Source: JBBDIO01 sp040880365
GTDB lineage: Bacteria; Chloroflexota; Anaerolineae; Caldilineales; Caldilineaceae
Assembly: GCA_040880365.1 (NCBI GenBank)
Contig: JBBDIO010000055.1
Coordinates: 1 to 7,545 of the forward strand
Direction of reading: 5' to 3'
DNA: 7,545 nucleotides
The notes beneath the pieces are model-generated. The model did no database searches, was not told the DNA's origin, and worked only from the letters and a program-made list of their open reading frames with translations. A program made the translations under genes and the position numbers. Shown here one piece after another: positions 1 to 5,974 of the stretch. Each line of letters begins with the position of its first letter. The stretch's first letter is position 1.

Positions 1-54
1 AGGAGACGTGACCTACGCAAGAATTCAAAATCCTTGTAAACAGCGCACTAGACC

Positions 55-109
55 GGACAGGGGGAACGGCCTCTCCGGGCTAGTCGCCCAGGTTGTTCCC
101 CCCCTGTCC
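55..109. repeat. Large GC-rich inverted repeat / hairpin
   Basis: The arm at 55-67 (GGACAGGGGGAAC) pairs with 95-109 (GTTCCCCCCCTGTCC). All 13 left-arm bases pair, with two extra C bulged on the right arm. Inside, GGGC near 77-80 can pair with GCCC near 86-89, giving a second stem. No T-run follows on either strand, so it is not a typical intrinsic terminator. It lies upstream of the promoter at 161-188, so it may mark the end of an upstream transcript or be a dispersed palindromic repeat. Confidence 0.7.
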
Positions 110-160
110 AGCATCCTACCCGTTATCCTGCACAATATTTCGGGCGAGCTTTTCGACAGA

Positions 161-188
161 TTGACAACGATTCCATAGAACATATACC
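161..188 (+). promoter_or_regulatory. Predicted sigma70-type promoter for the FkbM gene run
   Basis: A perfect -35 hexamer TTGACA (161-166) is followed after 16 bases by TATACC (183-188), which matches 4 of 6 bases of TATAAT. Transcription would start near 195 and give a leader of about 90 bases before the ATG at 288. No competing promoter of similar quality was seen in the region. The call rests on sequence only. Confidence 0.5.
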
Positions 189-226
189 ATCCCTGTATGC
201 AGCAGCGAGCGTCGGAGCATTTCACC

Positions 227-271
227 GTGTGCCAATACACTGTGTGTCCATACACTGTGCGTCAACATTCC
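227..271 (+). repeat. 15-base tandem repeat in the FkbM 5' leader
   Basis: Three consecutive 15-base units start at 227, 242 and 257. The first two, GTGTGCCAATACACT and GTGTGTCCATACACT, agree at 13 of 15 bases; the third is decayed (about 9 of 15). Each of the first two is itself an inverted repeat (GTGT to ACAC around a 6-base centre), as expected of a small operator or weak RNA hairpin. They lie about 30-60 bases downstream of the predicted transcription start. Confidence 0.6.
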
Positions 272-287
272 AGACACGAATCCGTCC

Positions 288-1052
288 ATGTCGGATAGCG
301 CGGCGCGCCCTACGCTGGGGCAAATGCTGGGGCTGGCGCGCTCGGTCGCCATCTACTATGGCAACCCCATCAAAACGCGCGCCATGACCCGCTTCTATGC
401 CAATCTGATCCAGCCGGGCGATCTCTGCTTCGATATCGGCGCGCACGTAGGCAATCGGCTGCGGGCCTGGGCGAGTCTGGGGGCGCAGGTCGTCGGCGTG
501 GAACCCCAGCCCCTCTGCTATTGGCTATTGCAAAAGTGGTATGGGCGCAATTCTCACATCACACTGCTGGATACGGCAGTCGGCGCGACCGCAGGCGAAG
601 CCACACTCATGGTCAGCGGCAAAACGCCCACCGTGAGCACCCTCTCCCAGGCGTGGATCGATTCGGTGCAGACCGTGGATTCCTTCGCCAGCGTAGAATG
701 GGAAGGCCGTGTCCAGGTGCCTGTGACCACCCTGGATGAACTGATTGCCCACTATGGCGTGCCCGCCTTCTGCAAAATCGACGTGGAAGGGTACGAGCTG
801 GAAGTCTTGCAGGGACTCTCGCACGCGCCGCGCGGGCTGTCGTTCGAATACATCCCCGCGGCGTTGGATATTGCCCAGGGCTGCATCGAACGTCTGGGGC
901 AACTGGGCGATTATACCTATAACTGGTCGGTGGGTGAACAGCACCGCTGGCAACGCCCTGCGCCCATCTCGCCGACGGCCATGCAAGAAGTGCTTGCCGC
1001 ACTGCCGCCCCAGGCCAATTCGGGCGATATCTATGCGTTTCACCTGAACTGA
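288..1052 (+). CDS. FkbM family methyltransferase
   Basis: This 254-residue protein is a Rossmann-fold S-adenosylmethionine-dependent methyltransferase of the FkbM family, whose members usually methylate hydroxyl groups on sugars or secondary metabolites. Visible motifs are FDIGAHVG at residues 48-55 (SAM-binding motif I), VEPQP at 71-75 (end of the second beta strand) and the family signature KIDVEGYE at 163-170, followed by LEVLQGL. Length is normal for the family. There is no signal peptide or membrane segment, so it is cytoplasmic. The ATG at 288 has no clear Shine-Dalgarno; an in-frame ATG at 324, just after a GGGG, is an alternative start that keeps all motifs. It is the first gene after the promoter at 161-188 and is followed 10 bases later by an unknown gene on the same strand. 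Its substrate cannot be read from sequence; the neighbouring glycosyltransferase makes a sugar plausible. Confidence 0.9.
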   Translation: MSDSAARPTLGQMLGLARSVAIYYGNPIKTRAMTRFYANLIQPGDLCFDIGAHVGNRLRAWASLGAQVVGVEPQPLCYWLLQKWYGRNSHITLLDTAVGATAGEATLMVSGKTPTVSTLSQAWIDSVQTVDSFASVEWEGRVQVPVTTLDELIAHYGVPAFCKIDVEGYELEVLQGLSHAPRGLSFEYIPAALDIAQGCIERLGQLGDYTYNWSVGEQHRWQRPAPISPTAMQEVLAALPPQANSGDIYAFHLN

Positions 1053-1062
1053 TACCCACATC

Positions 1063-2025
1063 ATGGCGCAATCCGATTCCCAACCCGATTTTCAGCCCAA
1101 TGCCCAGCCCGACTCTCAAACGGGCGAGCAATCGCCTGGCGGCGGGCATACCCATACCTATGCCCAGCACCCGCGCAGCACGGTTTTGGTAGCGGTGGTC
1201 AACAACCCCGAAGATCTGCGGCGAGTCGCGGCCGAAGGCTGGTATCGCATTCCCCAACGGCGCGCGCCCCGGCGTGTGGCCGCCGACTACCTGGCCTTTT
1301 ATCAAACGGGCGCATTTCGCGGGCAGGAAGAAGCCCAGACCATCAGCTACTATGCCGCCACGCGCCGCTATCGGCTGCTCACACGGCGCGAAATGCTGCC
1401 CGACGAAGCCGATCATCCCCGGGCCGAAGACTTTTATTTCCGTATCGAAGTCGGTCCTTTGTTGCGTCTGGATAAGCCCTTACCGTCTGCCAGCCTGCGC
1501 CGTATTACCTTTATTCACACCACGCTGGATCGTTTGTTGCACAGCGAGGATGTAAAAGAATTGTTCGTCCACGACGATCCGTTCGAGGCCTTTTGGCAAA
1601 CATTGCGCGCCAACCGTCTGCGCCCGCTTGCCAATCGTCTGGCAGATTTGCAACCGGCAGAGTTGCAGCCGGTGGATATTACCCTGCGCGCGCGGGGCGG
1701 CTATCTGGGGATTCGCTGGCGCGCCCAGCCCGATGACCCCACTGTGCAAGAAGTGGGATCGGCAGTATTTGGCGGGTCTGTTTCGCCCGCACAGCCATCC
1801 AGTCTGTTGCCCGATGCACGACTGGCAACGACCGCAGCCGCCGGTCCACCGGCCTCTGCTCGGCGCGAAGCCTCTGCCCGGCGCGAACGCTGGGAACTCC
1901 TGACGATTACGCCTACCCAGGCCGCGCACGATCTGGAAGGCTGTCTGCGCCGGATTGGCGCCGCGCTCATTCGTCTGGGCGGCTCCGATCTGAATTCGGA
2001 TCTGAATTCGGACCTGAATCGGTAG
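1063..2025 (+). CDS. Hypothetical protein, soluble, with repeat-bearing ends
   Basis: I do not recognise a named domain in this 320-residue protein. The core, roughly residues 38-225, looks like one folded alpha/beta unit: it opens with a hydrophobic strand (STVLVAVVNN, 39-48), then GWYRIPQRRAPRR (59-71), a DYLAFYQTGAF stretch (75-85), SYYA (96-99) and a late RRITFIHTT strand (146-154). From about 226 it becomes Ala/Pro/Ser/Arg-rich and low in complexity, then ends in a short helix-like segment (287-306) and a repeat tail. The first 28 residues are also low complexity, built on a Q-P-x-x tetrapeptide (QPDF, QPNA, QPDS). There is no signal peptide or membrane helix. No Shine-Dalgarno precedes the ATG, and the gene lies 10 bases after the FkbM gene, so it is probably co-transcribed with it. 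The core feels like a conserved Chloroflexota family, but that is recall, not a search result. Confidence 0.75.
   Translation: MAQSDSQPDFQPNAQPDSQTGEQSPGGGHTHTYAQHPRSTVLVAVVNNPEDLRRVAAEGWYRIPQRRAPRRVAADYLAFYQTGAFRGQEEAQTISYYAATRRYRLLTRREMLPDEADHPRAEDFYFRIEVGPLLRLDKPLPSASLRRITFIHTTLDRLLHSEDVKELFVHDDPFEAFWQTLRANRLRPLANRLADLQPAELQPVDITLRARGGYLGIRWRAQPDDPTVQEVGSAVFGGSVSPAQPSSLLPDARLATTAAAGPPASARREASARRERWELLTITPTQAAHDLEGCLRRIGAALIRLGGSDLNSDLNSDLNR
1987..2022 (+). repeat. 12-base tandem repeat at the 3' end of the hypothetical gene
   Basis: GATCTGAATTCG occurs twice perfectly (1987-1998 and 1999-2010) and is followed by a degenerate third copy, GACCTGAATCGG (2011-2022), directly before the TAG at 2023-2025. 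Being a multiple of three, it adds the tetrapeptide SDLN in frame, so copy number can vary without breaking the protein. Confidence 0.85.
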
Positions 2026-2036
2026 CATTGCGCGGA

Positions 2037-3455
2037 ATGCATTCACACAAGCACATGCACACACACACATCGTCCGTCGAATTGACCCGCGCCAACCATG
2101 TGGCGCACCAACAATTGCACCGCCGCTGGCTGGGTGTCGCGCTGAGCTATGGTGCGGTCTATCTGGCCGGCTATGTGCTGCTGGTCACGCTGGGCGACTA
2201 TCCCCATCCCGGCAACTGGCTGCTCTGGGCAGCGGTGTGCATGGTCGTCGTGCTGGGCATCGTGCGCTGGATCCTGCCCCACAACCACCCCCCACGCACG
2301 CCCCGCCTCTATCCCACGCTGGGCTATGGCACAGGTCTCACCCTGGTCTGTGGCGCGTTGCTTTTTCTGTTGGCGGGCTTTCTCTTTGCGCCTCGCCCCA
2401 GCGGGCTATTGGCCTGGCTGCCCGCGCTGCTCTACACCGTAGCACGCCTGGTCGATTATTTCGATGGCTATGTGGCGCGCATCACCAACCACGAAAGCAA
2501 ACTGGGCGAGATTCTGGACATTGAACTCGACGGCCTGGGCATGTTGATCGCCATCACCATCGCGATTCAATATGGGCAACTGCCGCTCTGGTATTTCCCC
2601 CTCGGTCTGGCGCGCCAACTCTTTATCGGCGGCATCTGGCTGCGCCAAAGACGTAACCTGCCCGTCCACGATCTGCCGCCCAGCGACAACCGGCGCATCA
2701 CCGCAGGCTATCAGACGGGCTTTGTCTGTGTCATCCTGTGGCCCGTCTTTGAACCGCCGCTGACCACGCTGGCCGCGGCGCTCTTTGCCGCGCCCCTGCT
2801 GGCAGGCTTTGTGCGCGATTGGCTGGTGGTCAGCGATCAGATTGATCCCCAATCCCCCACCTATCTACGCCTGCGCAGGGCAACCAAAGCATTGCTCGAA
2901 ATGTGGTTGCCGCCCGTGGCGCGCATTGTGGGCAGCCTGCTCGCCGCGAGTTTGCTCTGGCAGGCCCTGCCCGCACTGACCATCTGGCGCGCCGGATTGG
3001 ACAGTGCCGCGCTGGCCTGGCTCTTCGCTATCAGTTTCTGCCTCGCCCTCCCCCTCTTTCTGCTGGGCGTGCTGGGACGGGTCGCCGCACTCTTTATGAT
3101 CGGACTCGCCTGCCTGGATAGCGTATTGACAGGGTTAAACTGGCAAAATGGGCTGCTTCTGGGCGCGGCGTTTGTAGTCGCGCACTTTGGCGCAGGCAGA
3201 TTTGCCCTGTGGTCGCCCGAAGAAGCGATATTGCACCAACGCCAGGGCAAGCCCAACGCCCCTCCCCCGACCAAGCCTGCGGATTCCTCCACGCCCACAG
3301 ATATTGCCCCCCGATGTGAAGATTCCAATCGGCCTGGTGGGGACAATGGGTTTTGCTGGCGCTGGCGCTGGCGTTGTTGTGGTGGACGCTGGCGGCAGTC
3401 TCCGCAGCAGACGTGTGGCAGGTGCTGCGCCAGTTGCAGCCGCGCGAAATCGTAG
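2037..3455 (+). CDS. CDP-alcohol phosphatidyltransferase family membrane protein, possible C-terminal DoxX-like domain
   Basis: This integral membrane protein carries the complete CDP-alcohol phosphotransferase signature D-x2-D-G-x2-A-R-x8-G-x3-D-x3-D: counted from ATG 2037, D140, D143, G144, A147, R148, G157, D161 and D165. Enzymes of this family move a phospho-alcohol from a CDP-linked donor to an acceptor alcohol, using divalent metal held by the aspartates. Several hydrophobic segments flank the motif. After about residue 300 a further group of membrane segments ends in GAGRFALW, resembling the end of DoxX-type four-helix proteins, so a fusion is possible. The N-terminus has alternating histidines at 2, 4, 6, 8 and 10, encoded by a CA-rich microsatellite. 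A TTG at 2028, three bases after the previous stop, is another start. The last 50 or so residues are Cys/Arg/Trp-rich, overlap the next gene and look like out-of-frame translation; the natural end is probably near 3300-3320. Confidence 0.85.
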   Translation: MHSHKHMHTHTSSVELTRANHVAHQQLHRRWLGVALSYGAVYLAGYVLLVTLGDYPHPGNWLLWAAVCMVVVLGIVRWILPHNHPPRTPRLYPTLGYGTGLTLVCGALLFLLAGFLFAPRPSGLLAWLPALLYTVARLVDYFDGYVARITNHESKLGEILDIELDGLGMLIAITIAIQYGQLPLWYFPLGLARQLFIGGIWLRQRRNLPVHDLPPSDNRRITAGYQTGFVCVILWPVFEPPLTTLAAALFAAPLLAGFVRDWLVVSDQIDPQSPTYLRLRRATKALLEMWLPPVARIVGSLLAASLLWQALPALTIWRAGLDSAALAWLFAISFCLALPLFLLGVLGRVAALFMIGLACLDSVLTGLNWQNGLLLGAAFVVAHFGAGRFALWSPEEAILHQRQGKPNAPPPTKPADSSTPTDIAPRCEDSNRPGGDNGFCWRWRWRCCGGRWRQSPQQTCGRCCASCSRAKS

Positions 3456-4534
3456 CATTGCTGGCCGTCAACAGCCTGATCCTCTTTACACTGTGCGGGC
3501 GCTGGTGGCTCTTTCTCTATGCCCAGGGCCATACCCTGCCCTTTTTGCGGCTGGTTACCTATCGGCTCACTGCATTTGGCATCAGCTACATCACACCGGG
3601 TCCCCACTTTGGCGGCGAACCCTGGCAGGTTTATGTGGTGAGCCGCCGCCACAACGTGCCCTATGCCGATTCGATTGCGGCGGTCACGCTGGACAAACTG
3701 GTCGAAATGTTGGTCAACTTCACCTTTTTGGCAGTGGGTGTGCTTTTTATTCTGCAACAGCAGATCTGGTCGCCCGCCGACCTGGTCTGGCTGGGCACAG
3801 GGCAAGCCACGGGGTTAGATGACCAGGCGGCTGCCGGCGCGAATCCGCTGCCCCAAACGATCTTCTATGTGGGATTTCTGCTGTTGCTGCCGCTGGCGTT
3901 GTTGATTACCTATCGTCGGGGAAATCGCCCTATCAGCACAGGTTTGGCATGGGGCGCAAAAATGGTGCGCCGTGTGCGCATGGTGGGGTCATCCCCGACT
4001 ACCCATTTGGATCAAATGGATCAAGTGGGTTGGTGGCAAACCGTCTACCTAAGCGAAACGCAGGTGATCGAGCTTTGTCGGCGGCAGGTGGGCATTCTGG
4101 TGGCGGCATTTGCCATTTCTGCCGTGAGTTGGGGCGGGATGGTCGTGGAATTTTGGTTGATGACCACCATGTTGGGGCTGGAATTGGGCATCGCGCAGGC
4201 CATTTTGGCAATGCTGGCCGCGCGCGTTGCGATTCTGTTGCCCATGCCCGCCGCGCTGGGGGTGCTGGAAGCCAGCCAGGCGTTGGTGATGACCGGCCTG
4301 GGGCGTGCGCCGGCCGACGGTATCGGTCTGGCGCTGCTCATCCGCGCCCGCGATACGCTGCTGGCGATTGCAGGCATCTGGATTGGCGGCTTTGGTTTGT
4401 GGGATATTCTGCGCGGACGCACGCCCCACTATCCTGCGTCTGTAGTCCCGGCCAGCCTGGAGGCGGAAGAACCGGGCGCACGAGACGCACCGGGCAAATC
4501 GCTGACGCCTGCCAAAGGCACATCGCCCCCCTGA
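3353..4534 (+). CDS. Lysylphosphatidylglycerol synthase transmembrane / flippase-like domain protein (UPF0104 type)
   Basis: This multi-pass membrane protein resembles the transmembrane half of MprF and the AglD/YbhN-type UPF0104 family, which acts on or moves lipids and lipid-linked sugars. Support comes from a repeated hydrophobic-helix pattern, GRWWLFLYAQG (49-59), the diagnostic ITPGPHFGGEPWQVYVV region (80-96), TLDKLVE (112-118) and a late LLPMPAALGVLEASQAL segment. No aminoacyl-transfer domain is attached, so lysine transfer is unlikely. The TTG at 3353 is the first usable start after an in-frame TGA at 3317-3319; GGTGGGG (3336-3342) could be its ribosome site. It begins inside helix 1, so a few N-terminal residues may be missing, and it overlaps the preceding gene by 103 bases. 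A hydrophilic loop at about residues 200-235 contains a short direct repeat (GGATCAA, twice near 4009-4024). The protein ends two bases from the oppositely oriented glycosyltransferase. Confidence 0.82.
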   Translation: MLALALALLWWTLAAVSAADVWQVLRQLQPREIVALLAVNSLILFTLCGRWWLFLYAQGHTLPFLRLVTYRLTAFGISYITPGPHFGGEPWQVYVVSRRHNVPYADSIAAVTLDKLVEMLVNFTFLAVGVLFILQQQIWSPADLVWLGTGQATGLDDQAAAGANPLPQTIFYVGFLLLLPLALLITYRRGNRPISTGLAWGAKMVRRVRMVGSSPTTHLDQMDQVGWWQTVYLSETQVIELCRRQVGILVAAFAISAVSWGGMVVEFWLMTTMLGLELGIAQAILAMLAARVAILLPMPAALGVLEASQALVMTGLGRAPADGIGLALLIRARDTLLAIAGIWIGGFGLWDILRGRTPHYPASVVPASLEAEEPGARDAPGKSLTPAKGTSPP

Positions 4535-4536
4535 AC

Positions 4537-5823
4537 CTAACGTTGTTGAAATAACGCGAGCCGCATTCGCGCCATCATGGCCGCGGCCACGGGCGCGGCC
4601 CCATAATCGCGCCGAATATCGAGCGCGGCCTGCGCGCCCACGGCTTGCGCTGCTGTGGGATCTGCCACCACGCGCTGCATTGCCGCCGCCGCCTGATCCA
4701 AATCCGGATCTGCCCATTCCGTCCCCGCACGATAGAAAGTCGAATGGTCCTGCTCCAATTCCACCACTTTGTAGCCAACGCCATAGCTGTTACCGGGCGT
4801 CATAAAATCGACGGGCGCAGAATAGGCCGTGGCGATAGTCGGTTTGCCGTAGTACATAGCCTCGGCAATCGAAAGGCCAAAGCCTTCGGCGCGGTGCAAC
4901 GACACATAACAATCGCACGCATTCAGAAGCGCATTGGCGTAGGCGCGCGGTACATATTGGTTGAACATGACCCCGCCCACTTCTGCCAGGCGCGCGTCGA
5001 GCGCGGGCAACGTTTTTGGGTCCAGGCCCAGCAATTTGTGTTCCTTCATCGCCTGGGGAATCCCGGTCAGCTTGAGGACCAGGCTGGTAGTCTTTGAATT
5101 CGTGCCAAACGCCCGGCGATAGGCTTCAATCAGCCCAAACGGATTTTTGCGTTCGAGCACGCTCATCACATCGAACGAAAAGTAGAATATAAAGCGGTCT
5201 TCGGGCAGTCCCAATTGGGTGCGCGTGTATAGCGGCGGGGGCGCAGGCGCAACGTGTGGACGCATCCATACCACGGGAATGGGCGATATTGCAGCCAATG
5301 CGCTCTGGCAAAAACGGCTCGCGACCCAGATTTCTTTATACGCGCCAAAAGCCGGATACCACTCCTGGGGAAAATGGCTTTGTTCCCAAAACCAATAGCC
5401 GATATTCAGATTGCCCCGATAAAACTGCCGTCCGAGTTTGCGATAGGCATAGCGCGAATCCTTGGCGTTCATATGAATCAGATTGACCCGCGGGCCGCCA
5501 GGCAGGGGCGTAACTTCGGGAATCTCGTGATCGGGGATGGGTTGATGGCAGGGCATATCCACATAGGCCGCTGTATAGTTGGCGGCGCGCAGGGCACGCA
5601 GCGTACCGCGCCCGGCCTCGCCAATCCCGTTGCCACACAGGATATTTCCCACCACCACCACGGGCGGCGAGGGCGGCAAGTGCGCAGGATACTTCTGGGT
5701 GAACGCTTTGTGATAGGGCGAAACCAGATTCAGCATAGGGCGCACCCAGGGATTCAGTCGATCTTTCCACGCTTGCACACGCGACGCGCGCGCCAGTTTT
5801 CTGCGCCATCGGCCAAAATTCAT
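4537..5823 (-). CDS. GT4-type glycosyltransferase
   Basis: This 428-residue cytoplasmic protein is a GT-B fold, retaining glycosyltransferase of the GT4 (glycosyl transferases group 1) class, which transfers a sugar from a nucleotide-sugar donor. The N-terminal domain shows a beta strand and glycine-rich loop (VVVVGNILCGNGIGEAGRG, about 55-73). The donor-binding domain shows FSFDVMSVLERKNP (about 215-228) and the E-x7-E signature EGFGLSIAE, with glutamates at 313 and 321, followed by AMYYGKPTIAT. Length is normal. I chose the ATG at 5821-5823 because AGGAAA lies seven bases upstream on this strand; an in-frame GTG at 5878-5880 would add 19 residues that look non-native and has no ribosome site. 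It faces the exported-protein gene across a 151-base divergent gap and converges on the flippase-like gene. It may glycosylate a lipid or polymer made by the plus-strand genes; this is inference from neighbourhood. Confidence 0.92.
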   Translation of the reverse strand: MNFGRWRRKLARASRVQAWKDRLNPWVRPMLNLVSPYHKAFTQKYPAHLPPSPPVVVVGNILCGNGIGEAGRGTLRALRAANYTAAYVDMPCHQPIPDHEIPEVTPLPGGPRVNLIHMNAKDSRYAYRKLGRQFYRGNLNIGYWFWEQSHFPQEWYPAFGAYKEIWVASRFCQSALAAISPIPVVWMRPHVAPAPPPLYTRTQLGLPEDRFIFYFSFDVMSVLERKNPFGLIEAYRRAFGTNSKTTSLVLKLTGIPQAMKEHKLLGLDPKTLPALDARLAEVGGVMFNQYVPRAYANALLNACDCYVSLHRAEGFGLSIAEAMYYGKPTIATAYSAPVDFMTPGNSYGVGYKVVELEQDHSTFYRAGTEWADPDLDQAAAAMQRVVADPTAAQAVGAQAALDIRRDYGAAPVAAAMMARMRLALFQQR

Positions 5824-5830
5824 GGTTGAG

Positions 5831-5836
5831 TTTCCT
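5831..5836 (-). promoter_or_regulatory. Ribosome binding site of the glycosyltransferase
   Basis: On the minus strand AGGAAA stands seven bases before the ATG at 5823-5821. It decides the start against the in-frame upstream GTG at 5880. Confidence 0.6.
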
Positions 5837-5870
5837 ACTATTGCCGCATTCCACGGTATGAGATTTGGGG

Positions 5871-5876
5871 TAAAAT
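5871..5876 (+). promoter_or_regulatory. Candidate -10 element for the exported-protein gene
   Basis: TAAAAT matches TATAAT at 5 of 6 positions. No good -35 element is found at 16-18 bases upstream (TTCCAC at 5849-5854 is poor), so this is a weak call. It fits the position expected for a promoter in the divergent gap 5824-5974. Confidence 0.25.
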
Positions 5877-5904
5877 GCACACCAGCCTACCCCAAAAACG
5901 ACCC

Positions 5905-5913
5905 AGGGGAGGA
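5905..5913 (+). promoter_or_regulatory. Strong Shine-Dalgarno without an obvious gene, before a 12-codon mini-ORF
   Basis: AGGGGAGGA lies four to eight bases before two ATGs, at 5917 and 5921. The ATG at 5921 opens a 12-codon frame (MESGAIGAPNFP) ending in TAG at 5957-5959, fifteen bases before the ATG of the exported protein. The ATG at 5917 opens a long frame that overlaps the exported protein out of frame and has the Arg/Pro/His composition of a shadow. A short leader peptide or a remnant of an older start are both possible. Confidence 0.3.
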
Positions 5914-5963
5914 AGCATGTATGGAAAGTGGCGCAATCGGCGCGCCGAATTTCCCCTAGCCGC

Positions 5964-5968
5964 AGGAG
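5964..5968 (+). promoter_or_regulatory. Ribosome binding site of the exported-protein gene
   Basis: AGGAG is six bases before ATG 5975, ideal spacing. It supports ATG 5975 over the TTG at 5969, which would sit against the site. Confidence 0.65.
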
Positions 5969-5974
5969 TTGACT

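Larger units (their letters stand above)
1..287. other. Non-coding leader region upstream of the FkbM gene
   Basis: No convincing gene lies here. One plus-strand frame from base 1 reads twelve codons to a TAA at 37-39, so the first 36 bases could be the 3' tail of an upstream plus-strand gene, but this is too short to judge. The stretch then contains a GC-rich hairpin, a promoter and a short tandem repeat, each listed separately. The small ORFs on the minus strand here have no ribosome binding site and no recognisable composition. Confidence 0.6.

Noticed and set aside
227..271. CRISPR-like repeats
   Set aside because: Units are 15 bases, tandem without spacers, and only two are well conserved.
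613..1416. A 267-codon minus-strand frame across the FkbM/unknown gene border
   Set aside because: Antisense to an established methyltransferase and rich in Arg/Ala/Gly repeats typical of GC-rich shadows.
2861..3805. A 314-codon minus-strand frame opposite the membrane protein genes
   Set aside because: Antisense to two clear membrane protein genes, low-complexity Gln/Arg/Pro composition and no recognisable domain.
4001..4030. Imperfect palindrome near ACCCATTTGGATC / GATCAAGTGGGT as a terminator or operator
   Set aside because: It lies within the coding sequence of the flippase-like gene, has no T-run, and is explained by a short local duplication in a loop.
3353..4534. Full MprF lysylphosphatidylglycerol synthase
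   Set aside because: Only the membrane part is present; the C-terminal aminoacyl-transfer domain is absent and the gene ends at 4534.
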